In this document: positions 1 to 7,908 of the stretch, piece after piece
Numbering within the stretch: the first letter of the stretch is position 1
Layout of the letters: the number at the start of each line of letters is the position of its first letter
DNA from: CAVROP01 sp050008495
GTDB lineage: Bacteria > Acidobacteriota > Terriglobia > UBA7540
Reading direction: 5' to 3'
Assembly: GCA_050008495.1 (NCBI GenBank)
Contig: JBEKMN010000002.1
Coordinates: forward strand, 1 to 64,000
DNA length: 64,000 nt
Translations under genes and position numbers: made by a program
Notes under the pieces: model-generated
What the model saw: only the letters and a program-made list of their open reading frames with translations
Databases searched by the model: none
What the model was told of the DNA's origin: nothing

Positions 1-225
1 TCGATTCTGGAGAGCTTCCGAATGATCGAGCAGATTACCGGCAAGCCGCAGAAATACAGCTACAATGACCAAAACCGCGCCGGCGACCACATCTGCTACT
101 ATAGCGACCTCAGGAAACTGAAGTCGCATTTCCCGAACTGGGGGATCACTAAGTCGCTGCCGACTATTCTCCAGGAGATCGCTGATTCCTGGAGGGTTCG
201 TCTTGGCAGGTCGGGTAGGGCTTGA
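1..225 (+). CDS. NAD-dependent epimerase, C-terminal end (CDP-paratose 2-epimerase-like)
   Basis: The first 74 codons in frame 1 are open from the window edge to a TGA at 223-225, so this is the 3' end of a longer gene. The tail (SILESFRMIEQITGK, then YNDQNRAGDHICYYSDL and a WGITKSL segment) matches the C-terminal substrate-binding end of extended short-chain dehydrogenase/epimerases of the CDP-paratose/tyvelose epimerase type. That family interconverts nucleotide-activated sugars for surface polysaccharide synthesis in the cytoplasm. The Rossmann fold and catalytic YxxxK lie outside the window, so substrate identity is inferred from the tail only. Confidence 0.75.
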   Translation, partial: SILESFRMIEQITGKPQKYSYNDQNRAGDHICYYSDLRKLKSHFPNWGITKSLPTILQEIADSWRVRLGRSGRA

Positions 226-486
226 CTGGGCGTGTCCAGATTGTGCTTGAGCCGACATGAAGGAAAATGAAAGGCGCGCAATCGCCGGGAAAGGCGAAGC
301 CCTTCCCCACAACGGGGAGGCGGAGCCGCCCGCAGCGCTCTTTGCTCCATTTGGTGCGCGAGCCATACCGGATGGTGCACGACAACTGTGGGTGAAACCC
401 GCCGGCAGTGCCCGCCATTTTGTCTGTTACAGAAATAAATTGTTTACTTTCAATAACGTATAAGCAAATTGCGTAATGGTGGAACT
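226..486. other. Intergenic region without a credible gene
   Basis: Short frames here contain repeat-like GC-rich text (about 265-420) and no ribosome binding site. The last 60 bases before the promoter at 487 are clearly AT-richer than the flanks, as expected upstream of a regulated promoter. An enhancer site for a sigma-54 activator would be expected in this stretch, but I could not identify one. Confidence 0.5.
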
Positions 487-503
487 CTGGCACCCAGCTT
501 GCT
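487..503 (+). promoter_or_regulatory. Sigma-54-type -24/-12 promoter
   Basis: CTGGCACCCAGCTTGCT matches the sigma-54 consensus TGGCAC-N5-TTGC, with the GG and GC doublets at the required spacing (12 bases from the first G of GG to the G of GC). It ends about 45 bases before the ATG of the small secreted peptide, leaving room for a short leader with its Shine-Dalgarno site. Sigma-54 control would imply an activator and a conditional signal. The match is seen; use of the site is inferred. Confidence 0.6.
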
Positions 504-547
504 CATACGGGAAGAGGAAGTAATCCTTAAGGAGGTCTAGACCTAGT

Positions 548-727
548 ATGAAGAAACTTCTCACACTGCTTTTCACGGGCATGATCGTTTTCTCGTTGGC
601 GATGCCGGTGTTCGCGCAGGACACCCCGCAGGAAACCACGAAGGCCACGAAGACGAAGAAGACGAAGGCTGCAAAGACGAAGAAGACGAAGGCTGCGAAG
701 ACGACTGCTTCCGCTCCCACCCAGTAG
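548..727 (+). CDS. Small secreted Lys/Thr/Ala-rich peptide
   Basis: A 59-codon gene. It has a strong AAGGAGGT ribosome site at 529-536, a sigma-54-like promoter upstream and a textbook terminator downstream, so it looks like a complete single-gene unit. Residues 1-23 form a clean Sec signal peptide (KK, hydrophobic core, VFAQ cleavage region). The mature part is almost only K, T and A, built on two copies of KTKKTKAAK, and ends in PTQ. The family is unknown to me. A short, strongly basic exported peptide could bind DNA, polysaccharide or membranes; that is inference. The repetitive codons (aag acg aag) suggest expansion by slippage. Confidence 0.75.
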   Translation: MKKLLTLLFTGMIVFSLAMPVFAQDTPQETTKATKTKKTKAAKTKKTKAAKTTASAPTQ

Positions 728-761
728 GCGGGTCGGATAGGAAATTAAGCTGTAACTCAAG

Positions 762-797
762 AGCCCCCGTCAGGAATGGCGGGGGCTTTGCTTTTTT
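762..797 (+). terminator. Intrinsic terminator of the small peptide gene
   Basis: A perfect 8-bp stem (AGCCCCCG at 762-769 with CGGGGGCT at 780-787), a 10-base loop, and a T-rich tail TTGCTTTTTT. It lies 35 bases after the stop codon. Confidence 0.9.
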
Positions 798-935
798 GTG
801 GGCCATGAAGGAAACTTCAAAACTCTACGAACGAACCGGGAATGTCGTTGAAAACAAAGGGACGCTTGACAGTTGTTCTCCCGAGGGCGAAACTATCTTA
901 TTGGCGGTCAAGGCCATCAGAGGCGGTGGCATCTC

Positions 936-1427
936 ATGTCGGTTGAATCGAAGGATGCTCGGCAGGAAACATCATCGCTACCTATAAGATCAGGAATGCA
1001 GACTGTTTCTCTCGAGCAGGAGTTGGTCTCACGCGGCTTGCGGATGACACACCAGCGGCGGCTCCTGATCCAGATCATCCAGGGCGCTGAGAGCCATTTG
1101 GATGCCGTGGCTCTTTGGGAGCGTGCCCGGGGCCAGGATCCCACGCTGAATAAGGTGACGGTCTACCGAACCTTGGCCATGTTGAAGAAATACGGCTTGG
1201 TGGATGAGCTTGACCTGATGCATTTGAAGGGCGGAAAGCACTATTACGAGGCTAGGGCAAGCCGGGATCATGTTCACCTGGCTTGCCTTAAGTGCGGCCG
1301 CATTCAGGAGTTCGAAAGCTCGCTTTTCGAAAAGCTCAAAGGGCAGATCGAACGCCAGCGCCGATTCAACATCAAGGTCGTACGCGTGGAAGCCGGCGGG
1401 TACTGTGAGAATTGTCGAGATCGTTGA
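936..1427 (+). CDS. Fur-family transcriptional regulator
   Basis: A metal- or peroxide-responsive repressor of the Fur/PerR/Zur family. It has an N-terminal winged helix (GLRMTHQRRLLIQII, then NKVTVYRTLAMLKKYGLVDE), followed by the dimerisation domain with RDHVHLACLKCG and a C-terminal YCENC, giving the two CxxC pairs of the structural zinc site. The ATG at 936 was chosen because it follows a purine-rich stretch and gives 163 residues. The in-frame ATG at 996 is an alternative that gives the more usual length of about 143. TTGACA (866-871) and TATCTT (894-899) lie upstream, but the 22-base spacer is long. Which metal it senses cannot be read from the sequence. Confidence 0.9.
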   Translation: MSVESKDARQETSSLPIRSGMQTVSLEQELVSRGLRMTHQRRLLIQIIQGAESHLDAVALWERARGQDPTLNKVTVYRTLAMLKKYGLVDELDLMHLKGGKHYYEARASRDHVHLACLKCGRIQEFESSLFEKLKGQIERQRRFNIKVVRVEAGGYCENCRDR

Positions 1428-1808
1428 CGAAAGAGCGGTTGTGGAGTCTGGTGGTTCGGCCTTCCGAGCCAAGCGAGGCACCTCGCCCGAGATGAGCCGC
1501 ACAGCGAGATTCCCCGCTTCACGCGGAATGAAGCCGGCAGTCAACAGCGGAGACGAGGCTGGCTCTTCTCGGACATAAGGTCAGATGGAGAGCCCGAGAA
1601 TATTTCCAGGGCAGCTAACCCGTTTCAACTCCTCGTGCGTCTAACTTCCCGATAGTGTGCAGGCAATGGCCACACTATCGGTAGTGGCTCAGTTAACGGT
1701 GACACGGGCATTCCTTCGCTCCGCTCAGGACAGGCTCTGCCCGGGCACGGTCACGGACAAAATGATCGTGCCAATTTAAAGTCAGGCGCTACGACACTAC
1801 CCGCACGC
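1428..1808. other. Intergenic region with repeat fragments
   Basis: No credible gene. It holds a perfect inverted repeat (1649-1681, listed separately) and, at about 1711-1735, half of the dispersed repeat TTCGCTCCGCTCAGGAcA that occurs as full palindromes elsewhere in the window. Confidence 0.5.
1649..1681. repeat. Perfect 11-bp inverted repeat
   Basis: CCGATAGTGTG (1649-1659) and CACACTATCGG (1671-1681) are exact reverse complements separated by 11 bases. There is no T tract on either side, so a simple intrinsic terminator is unlikely. It could be a regulator operator or an RNA hairpin in the fur-secretin gap. Confidence 0.7.
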
Positions 1809-1837
1809 TTGTTTTATTGTGTGCCGTCATTCATAAT
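1809..1837 (+). promoter_or_regulatory. Candidate sigma-70 promoter of the secretion operon
   Basis: TTGTTT (1809-1814), a 17-base spacer and CATAAT (1832-1837), 40 bases before the secretin start. This is a fair match in the right place. It is unproven. Confidence 0.4.
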
Positions 1838-1877
1838 GTCGATTGTTCTTGAGTGATCGTGGGCTCTAGGAGCGGGA

Positions 1878-3680
1878 ATGATGACTAAGACGCTACGCAT
1901 CGTCGCTTCTGGTTTCGTCTTGATGTGGCTGATGGGGTGCACGGCCGGCAATGTGGAGTTCCGGGAAGCACAGAAAGCGGAGCTTCGCAAAGACTGGGAT
2001 ACCGCTCTGGTTGATTACGAGAAAGCGGGCCGGGAGCAACCGGAGAATGCCAAGATTATCATTCACACAAAGTTGGTTCGTGCTCAAGCTACGTCACTGC
2101 ACTATAAACAGGGGGAGAGGCTGTTGAAGGAGGGGCGGACGGACGAAGCGGCGGCCGAACTCCAGAAGGCTGTGAGCATTGATCCCTCCAATGAAGCTGC
2201 GGCCATGGAGCTGGCCAGGGTGGTGGCCGCCCAGGCGGCTGCCAGGAAGGCTCGCGAGTCGGCGCTCAAGGAAGCGCTGAAGTCCACGGCGGAGGCGGCA
2301 AACACGCCAGAGATCAAGCTGAAACCGTTTCCTAAAGAGCCCTTGGCCCACTTCCGCATTGCTGCTGACAGCAAGAAGGTCTTTGATGCGCTGGGAAAGC
2401 TTGCCGGCCTGAACGTTGCCTTCACGTCTACCTTTCGCCCTACTCCCCAATTCTCTGTAGATCTTACCGATGTGACCATCGAAGAGGCGCTGAACATTGT
2501 GGCCCTGCAAACCCACACGTTCTGGAGGCCGATTACTTCCAACACCATCCTGGTGGTTCCGAACGACGCGACGAACCGACGCGACTACGACGTGGAACAG
2601 CTTAAGACGATCTATCTCACCAACCCTTTGGCGGCCGCGGACCGCACGGCCATCGCCACCGCTTTAAAACAAGTTCTGGGGCTGCGAAACATTATCGATA
2701 ATCCCGACTCAAATGCCATCATCATTCGCGATAACCCCGAGAACATTGCGGCTGCCGAGCAGCTCGTGCACGAACTGGACCGGAGTAAAGCCGAGATTGT
2801 GATGGAGGTGGCGGTGGTGGAAGCGGACGCCGATCGGGCACGGGACTTGGGCTTGTATCCTGCCACAGTTTCGGCCTCAGGCTCGATAACGCCTGGGGCG
2901 CAAGGGGGGCTGGTGTTCGCTCCTCCTTCAGTGACCTCAGGCTCGACTACGACTCCTGGAACCGGCATTGTGCCGACCCACCTTGGCATAGGCGACTACG
3001 CCCTGGTCGTACCCAGCTATGGGGCGAACGCGATCATGAACGATACCCGCACTCATATTCTTCAGAACCCGCAGATCCGGGCGACGGACGGCCAGGTTGC
3101 CAAGCTTAAGATTGGCGAGAGAGTGCCCTACGCGACGGGCAGTTTCCTGCCCTCGCTGGGCGCCAGTTCGACGACTTCCGGGGTTGGACTGCTGGCCAGC
3201 ACGCAGTTTCAATTCCAGGACGTGGGCGTGATCCTGGAGCTTACGCCGCATCTCCTTGCGGATGGCGAGGTGGCGATCCATGCCTCGATCGAAATCTCTT
3301 CCGTGGGGGCGAACGTCACGGTCGGGGGAGTGAGCGAGCCCACCTTCGGTGAGCGAAAGATTGAACACGATATTCGCCTGAAGGAGGGTGAAACGAGCGT
3401 GCTCGGCGGCTTGATCCAAACCACGCTGACCCACACTGTGGCCGGGTTGCCGTTCCTGGGAGACGTTCCGGTTTTGCGTTACTTGTTCTCAACGGAGCAC
3501 GCCGAACGGCAGGAGCAGGAAGTCCTGGTAATGTTGACTCCGCGGGTTGTGCGCTTGCCGGAGCCTTACCTGGCGGACCAAGGCAAAACGACCTTGACGG
3601 GCTCACCGATGCCGGCGGGTGCACGACCACTTCCCGGAGTCGAGATCCCCGGGCAACCACTACCGGGTGAACCGCAATGA
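1878..3680 (+). CDS. Outer-membrane secretin with TPR N-terminus (GspD/PilQ family)
   Basis: Forms the outer-membrane channel of a type II secretion or type IV pilus machine. Residues 1-21 are a lipoprotein signal ending in LMGC, so the protein is probably lipidated at Cys21. Residues 25-120 carry TPR-like helices, followed by a secretin N-domain pair (around 165-310) and the beta-barrel secretin core (around 375-565, with the typical VPVLRYLFS and LVMLTPRVV near its end). At 600 residues it is shorter than E. coli GspD and lacks some N domains, replaced by the TPRs. AGGAG at 1868-1872 serves ATG 1878 or the adjacent ATG 1881. It is the first gene of the operon that runs to 11792. Confidence 0.9.
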   Translation: MMTKTLRIVASGFVLMWLMGCTAGNVEFREAQKAELRKDWDTALVDYEKAGREQPENAKIIIHTKLVRAQATSLHYKQGERLLKEGRTDEAAAELQKAVSIDPSNEAAAMELARVVAAQAAARKARESALKEALKSTAEAANTPEIKLKPFPKEPLAHFRIAADSKKVFDALGKLAGLNVAFTSTFRPTPQFSVDLTDVTIEEALNIVALQTHTFWRPITSNTILVVPNDATNRRDYDVEQLKTIYLTNPLAAADRTAIATALKQVLGLRNIIDNPDSNAIIIRDNPENIAAAEQLVHELDRSKAEIVMEVAVVEADADRARDLGLYPATVSASGSITPGAQGGLVFAPPSVTSGSTTTPGTGIVPTHLGIGDYALVVPSYGANAIMNDTRTHILQNPQIRATDGQVAKLKIGERVPYATGSFLPSLGASSTTSGVGLLASTQFQFQDVGVILELTPHLLADGEVAIHASIEISSVGANVTVGGVSEPTFGERKIEHDIRLKEGETSVLGGLIQTTLTHTVAGLPFLGDVPVLRYLFSTEHAERQEQEVLVMLTPRVVRLPEPYLADQGKTTLTGSPMPAGARPLPGVEIPGQPLPGEPQ

Positions 3681-3752
3681 GGGCGCAAGAGCCTACCGCC
3701 GATCGCCAGCGACTGAGGAACGCGGACTGCCATCCTGAGCGAAGCCCAGGCT

Positions 3753-3846
3753 GTCATTCTGAGCGCAGCGAAGAATCTCCGCAGTTGATTTTAGGCTCGA
3801 CGATTTACGAGCAACTACAGAGATCCTTCGCTTCGCTCAGGATGAC
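3753..3846. repeat. Palindromic dispersed repeat (family A), copy 1
   Basis: About 94 bp with two 35-base arms in inverted orientation: GTCATTCTGAGCGCAGCGAA at the left and TTCGCTTCGCTCAGGATGAC at the right, around a 24-base centre. A half copy lies just upstream at 3731-3750. Other full copies are at 19549, 27086, 46728 and 52730. The right arm contains the ATG at which the following pseudopilin most plausibly starts. Confidence 0.85.
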
Positions 3847-4309
3847 ACGATTCAGGCTAGGGACGACAGGCTTTACGTTCGTCGAGCTGATGGCGTCGAT
3901 TACCATCCTCATACTGTTGACGACGGTTGCTCTTCCTTTGGCTCGCATACAGATCCAACGCACCAAGGAAGTCGAACTGAAGAGAGACTTGCGGGAAATG
4001 CGCGAGGCGATCGATCACTACAAGGACTTCGCCGACCGCGGCATGATTCCGGTTAAAGCCGACACCTTTGGATATCCTCCCGACCTCAAGACCCTGGTCG
4101 AAGGGGTCGAGCTGAAAGGCTCGATCACCGCCAAGTACAAGTTTCTTCGCAAGTTACCTGTCGATCCCATGACGGAGTCCGACGATTGGGGAATGCGCTC
4201 CATGCAAGATGATACCGACTCCCGGAGCTGGGGCGGCCAGAACGTCTTTGATGTTTATTCCAAGAGCGATGGGGTCGGTTTGGATGGGACGAAATACAGT
4301 GACTGGTAG
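3842..4309 (+). CDS. Type II secretion pseudopilin (GspG-like)
   Basis: A pilin-like subunit with a type III prepilin leader: a short basic N-terminus, then TG|FTFVELMASITILILLTT, with the Glu5 that is needed for assembly. The globular part ends in a GVGLDGTKYSDW motif like the calcium-binding end of GspG. The frame is open upstream to 3677, but that part is a dispersed repeat. The ATG at 3842, lying inside the repeat arm, gives a normal 11-residue leader. A start at 3677 would give a leader of about 66 residues and is unlikely. It would be processed by a prepilin peptidase that is not in this window. Confidence 0.85.
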   Translation: MTRFRLGTTGFTFVELMASITILILLTTVALPLARIQIQRTKEVELKRDLREMREAIDHYKDFADRGMIPVKADTFGYPPDLKTLVEGVELKGSITAKYKFLRKLPVDPMTESDDWGMRSMQDDTDSRSWGGQNVFDVYSKSDGVGLDGTKYSDW

Positions 4310-4358
4310 ATGCGGGAGTGAGCGTGCGTAGTGATTGCTAGGGGGGCGGATCACCGTG

Positions 4359-4886
4359 ATGGGGAGACGAATTTCGAAACTGAAATTTCAAATTCCAAAT
4401 CTGAGATTTCAAATCTCAAATTGCCAACGCTCAAATGCGGGACATCAAGCTTCCGGTCGTGAGCTCGCAAATCTGAGATCCCCGATTCCACACGGCGAGC
4501 CCGGGCAGGGCTTCACACTAATCGAATTGATGGTGGTCCTGACTATTCTCCTGATTCTCGCGACCATGTCCATGCCCCTCTTTACCGCGGCCCTCGTGCA
4601 CGCGCGAGAAGCAGTCTTAAAGGACGATCTGTACACGCTCCGGAAACTTATCGACGAATACACCCTGGACAAGCAAAAGCCACCCACCTCTTTGAATGAT
4701 CTGGTGGATGCCGGTTACCTGCGGGCTGGGGTTCCCGTGGATCCTTTTACCGGCTCGAGCGACACTTGGCAGACGGATACCGAGGAGGTTCCGACGAGTC
4801 CCAGCCAGGCGGCTTCCGGAATCGTAAATGTGCATAGTGGGTCGGATGGGACTGCGCTGGATGGGACGGCGTATAGCAGTTGGTAA
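4359..4886 (+). CDS. Type II secretion pseudopilin, second copy
   Basis: The core starts at GQG|FTLIELMVVLTILLILAT, a canonical prepilin cleavage site with Glu5. The C-terminus has GTALDGTAYSSW, parallel to the preceding gene. The leader is odd: from ATG 4359 it is about 52 residues and includes the translation of an AT-rich repeat (AAATTTCAAATTC type, about 4378-4425). No in-frame ATG or GTG lies closer to the cleavage site. Either the repeat has lengthened the leader, or a non-standard start is used. It probably forms the pseudopilus together with its neighbour. Confidence 0.8.
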   Translation: MGRRISKLKFQIPNLRFQISNCQRSNAGHQASGRELANLRSPIPHGEPGQGFTLIELMVVLTILLILATMSMPLFTAALVHAREAVLKDDLYTLRKLIDEYTLDKQKPPTSLNDLVDAGYLRAGVPVDPFTGSSDTWQTDTEEVPTSPSQAASGIVNVHSGSDGTALDGTAYSSW

Positions 4887-4890
4887 ATCA

Positions 4891-4985
4891 GTCGAAAGTC
4901 GAGAGTCGAAAGTCCAAAGTCGGACTTGCTCTCGACTCTCAGTAGCTGTTCTTACTCTCAACTCTCGACTTTCGACTCTCGACTA
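4891..4985. repeat. AGTCGAAAGTCGAGAG repeat array with inverted arms (family C)
   Basis: Runs of the heptamer AGTCGAA/AGTCGAG on the left (4891-4922) face their reverse complement CTCTCGACTTTCGACTCTCGAC on the right (4962-4985). The whole gap between the pseudopilin and gspF can therefore fold into a long hairpin. The same heptamers recur at about 30431-30465, 42350-42376, 46281-46388 and 52682-52705, always between genes. Confidence 0.8.
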
Positions 4986-4987
4986 AG

Positions 4988-6190
4988 ATGGAATTCGTCT
5001 GCAAACTCGGAACGGAATCGGGCAAGGTCCTGGTCCAGACGGAGCAAGCCGCTTCGGAAGTGGATCTTCGTCATCGGCTGAAGAACGAAGGCTTCTACGT
5101 TTTCTCAGTTCGGTCGAAAGACATCTTTGCCGGCCACTGGGCTCCGCGACGCAAGGGCCGCATCAAGCCTGACGATTTCCTGGTGTTCAATCAGCAATTC
5201 CTGACCCTCTCAAAATCCGGCTTGCCGTTGCAAAAATCCTTGGAATTGCTGGCTGGTCAAGTCCAGAGCGAAGCATTGCGGGCAGCCATAATCAAAGTCC
5301 AGGAGAAAGTGCGGGCGGGGGCACTGCTTTCCGAGGCCTTCGAGTCGGCGGGCCAGTTTCCCAAGATGTATAGTGCAACGTTACGCGCCGGGGAGCGCAG
5401 CGGCAGCCTGGACCGCGTGCTCGCTCAATACCTCGCATACCAGAAGACTTCGCGCTCTTTCCGCAAGAAGTTCCTGTCAGCTCTGATTTACCCTGCCTTT
5501 CTGATGACTTTCCTGGTGGGGCTGATTTCTTTTGTGGTCACTTTCGTGGTTCCGCGGTTTGCCCAACTGTATGCCGAACTGGAAGTGCAATTGCCGCCCT
5601 TGACGCTTTTCTTCATCTCCTTTTCGTTGGCGGTGAAGCGATACGCGCTGCTCATCTTAGTGGGCATCGTGGTGACGGTGATGTCGACGCGCGGAGTGCT
5701 GCGTACCCGGCGGGTACGCCTGGCGTGGGAACGGACGAAGTTTGCGTTGCCCAGGCTGGGCAAACTGCTGCTGAAGTTCTCCGTGGCGGAATTTGCACGC
5801 ACCCTTTCAACCTTGCTTCAGGGCGGAATGCCTATCGTTATTTCCCTCGAGAACGCGAGAGAGTCGGTGACCAGCCCTTTGATGGCAGATGCGATCGGGT
5901 CGGCCGTCAAGGCGGTTACGGCTGGACGCTCCTTGAGTTCCAGCCTGCGGCCTTGCGGTTTGTTCCCACCTCTGGCCCTGGACATGATTGAAGTGGGGGA
6001 GGCCACCGGCGCCATGCCGAACATGCTCGAGGCGTTGGCGGAGTTCTTCGAGGAGGATGTCAGCGTCGATCTGGCCTCGCTCGTGGCTTTGGTCGACCCG
6101 ATCATGATCGCAGCCATGGCGGTGGTGGTGGCGTTGGTGCTGATTGCATTCTACCTGCCCCTGTTTTCCATGGCCGCGCAGATCCATTGA
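4988..6190 (+). CDS. Inner-membrane platform protein GspF/PilC
   Basis: A 400-residue polytopic protein with the two repeated GspF domains (around 65-190 and 270-395). Each ends in membrane helices: around 170-192, a second near 218-237, and the last, with AAMAVVVALVLIAF, near 370-395. It anchors the assembly ATPase and the PilM-O/GspL-M complex and helps extrude pseudopilins. It starts directly after the repeat array with no clear ribosome site, so translation may depend on coupling or on unfolding of the hairpin. Its own ATPase partner follows at 6287. Confidence 0.92.
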   Translation: MEFVCKLGTESGKVLVQTEQAASEVDLRHRLKNEGFYVFSVRSKDIFAGHWAPRRKGRIKPDDFLVFNQQFLTLSKSGLPLQKSLELLAGQVQSEALRAAIIKVQEKVRAGALLSEAFESAGQFPKMYSATLRAGERSGSLDRVLAQYLAYQKTSRSFRKKFLSALIYPAFLMTFLVGLISFVVTFVVPRFAQLYAELEVQLPPLTLFFISFSLAVKRYALLILVGIVVTVMSTRGVLRTRRVRLAWERTKFALPRLGKLLLKFSVAEFARTLSTLLQGGMPIVISLENARESVTSPLMADAIGSAVKAVTAGRSLSSSLRPCGLFPPLALDMIEVGEATGAMPNMLEALAEFFEEDVSVDLASLVALVDPIMIAAMAVVVALVLIAFYLPLFSMAAQIH

Positions 6191-6238
6191 ACGGTGGCAC
6201 AGCGACTCTTTGCTGTGCAGAGTGTATGTTTCTCGGAG

Positions 6239-6260
6239 GCACAGGCAAGAGTGCCTGTGC
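6239..6260. repeat. Palindromic hairpin GCACAGGCA/TGCCTGTGC (family E)
   Basis: A perfect 9-bp stem (6239-6247 with 6252-6260) and a 4-base loop in the gspF-gspE gap. The same stem sequence recurs at 29495-29516, so it is a dispersed element and not a gene-specific hairpin. Confidence 0.75.
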
Positions 6261-6286
6261 TGCGCCAGGATGAACGGAGATTGTAG

Positions 6287-7894
6287 TTGGATCAACCGAC
6301 TCCGGAACTAAACGCCGAATTCGACCAAGTACGCCAACTGGCGGCCCGCTATCATTTTGATTTTGTGGACTTGCGGGACTGCCGTCCGGACGCGGACCTG
6401 CTCCGCACCATCCCGCTGGACATGATGCTCCATTACCAGTTTTTGCCGCTCGAAGCCCACGACCACCAGTTGGTGATTGTGGTGGGCGACCCCACAGATT
6501 TATCGCGGCTGGATGAGCTGGAAATGAAGCTCGACCGGCAACTGGTCATTCGCGTCGCCCCGCCCAGCCAGGTGCGGGATTTCCTGAAGAAAACAGAGCC
6601 TTCGCAACGGGTATTGGACGAAGCGACGGAGGAATTCCGGCTGGACGTCATCAGCGAGGAGGACGCGGCCGACGAGGGGCTTTCGCTCGAGAACTTGGTC
6701 GAGGAGCGAGAGGCCAGCCCCATGATCCGGCTGGTGGATTCCATCATTTTCGCCGGGCTCGAGCGGCGTGCGAGCGATGTCCACATCGAAAGCCGGGACA
6801 ATTCCCTGGTGGTCAAGTTCAGGGTGGACGGCGTCCTCCAGCAGGCAATGGCTCCCCTGGCCCACGAATTCCAATCCAACCTCATTTCGCGTATCAAGGT
6901 GATGTCGGAACTGGATATTGCCGAACGCCGTGTTCCTCAAGACGGGCGCTTCCGGGTTCGATACCGCGGCCGCGCGATTGATTTCCGTGTTTCCATCATG
7001 CCCTCCATCCATGGCGAGGACGCCGTGCTCCGCATTCTGGATAAGGAATCGCTGAACGAGAAGTTCAAGGAGTTACGGCTGGAAGTCCTGGGGTTGGCGG
7101 ACCGCGAGATCAGGCGGCTGCGAAAATTCATCCGCGAGCCTTACGGCATGGTTCTGGTGACGGGACCGACGGGAAGCGGCAAGACCACAACCCTTTATGC
7201 CGCCCTCTCGGAGATCAAGAGCGACGAAGACAAGATCATCACGATTGAGGACCCGGTCGAGTATCAGCTTCACGGAGTGACGCAGATACCCGTGAACGAA
7301 AAGCGCGGCCTGACCTTCGCTCGCGGCCTCAGGTCGATCCTGCGCCATGATCCGGACAAGATCATGGTGGGCGAGATACGTGATAACGAGACAGCTCAGA
7401 TTGCCATCCAATCGGCCTTGACCGGCCACTTGGTTTTCACCACCGTCCATGCGAACAACGTGGTGGACGTGCTGGGCCGCTTCCTGAATATGGGGGTCGA
7501 GCCCTATAACTTCGTGTCGGCGCTCAATTGCATCCTGGCTCAGCGGCTGGTGCGTACGCTCTGCGAAGAGTGCAAGCGTCCCACGGAAATATCGCGGGCA
7601 CTTTTCGAGGAATCCGGCCAGACTCCGGAAGCTTGGCGCGGCACGAGCATGTACGAGAGCGTGGGTTGTCAGGCGTGCAACCAGACCGGGTTCCACGGAC
7701 GGACGGCCATCGGAGAGCTACTGTCCCTCTCGGACCGCGTACGCGAGCTTATTCTGGAGAAGAAGCCCAGTTCGGAGATTCGGCGGGCGGCGCACGAAGA
7801 AGGCATGGTGTCACTGCGGGAGTCGGCGCTCGAGAAGGTCCGGGCGGGAATCACGACGTTTAAGGAGATTAACAAGGTCACCTTCGTGGAGTAA
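6287..7894 (+). CDS. Secretion/pilus assembly ATPase GspE/PilB
   Basis: The cytoplasmic hexameric ATPase that drives pseudopilus assembly. N-terminal MshE/GspE N-domain (1-130), Walker A GPTGSGKTTT at 293-302, Asp box EDPVEY at 321-326, Walker B-type IMVGEIRD at 359-366 and His box TVHAN near 386-390. The zinc-binding cysteines are C426/C429 and C461/C464 (CEEC, CQAC). The length of 535 is typical of a GspE with one N-domain. The start is TTG at 6287, with ACGGAGA about 7 bases upstream; no ATG in frame lies nearby. Confidence 0.95.
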   Translation: MDQPTPELNAEFDQVRQLAARYHFDFVDLRDCRPDADLLRTIPLDMMLHYQFLPLEAHDHQLVIVVGDPTDLSRLDELEMKLDRQLVIRVAPPSQVRDFLKKTEPSQRVLDEATEEFRLDVISEEDAADEGLSLENLVEEREASPMIRLVDSIIFAGLERRASDVHIESRDNSLVVKFRVDGVLQQAMAPLAHEFQSNLISRIKVMSELDIAERRVPQDGRFRVRYRGRAIDFRVSIMPSIHGEDAVLRILDKESLNEKFKELRLEVLGLADREIRRLRKFIREPYGMVLVTGPTGSGKTTTLYAALSEIKSDEDKIITIEDPVEYQLHGVTQIPVNEKRGLTFARGLRSILRHDPDKIMVGEIRDNETAQIAIQSALTGHLVFTTVHANNVVDVLGRFLNMGVEPYNFVSALNCILAQRLVRTLCEECKRPTEISRALFEESGQTPEAWRGTSMYESVGCQACNQTGFHGRTAIGELLSLSDRVRELILEKKPSSEIRRAAHEEGMVSLRESALEKVRAGITTFKEINKVTFVE

Positions 7895-7908
7895 ATTGTG
7901 GGCGCGAG

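Noticed and set aside
257..463. 68-codon frame between the epimerase tail and the small peptide
   Set aside because: No ribosome site; GC-rich repeat-like text; crosses into the AT-rich promoter region.
4891..4985. Heptamer array as a CRISPR
   Set aside because: Units are 7-8 bases without spacers and occur in inverted blocks; no cas gene is present.
6195..6213. TGGCAC...TTGC as a second sigma-54 promoter before gspE
   Set aside because: The doublets are 16 bases apart instead of 12, so the element cannot work as a -24/-12 site.
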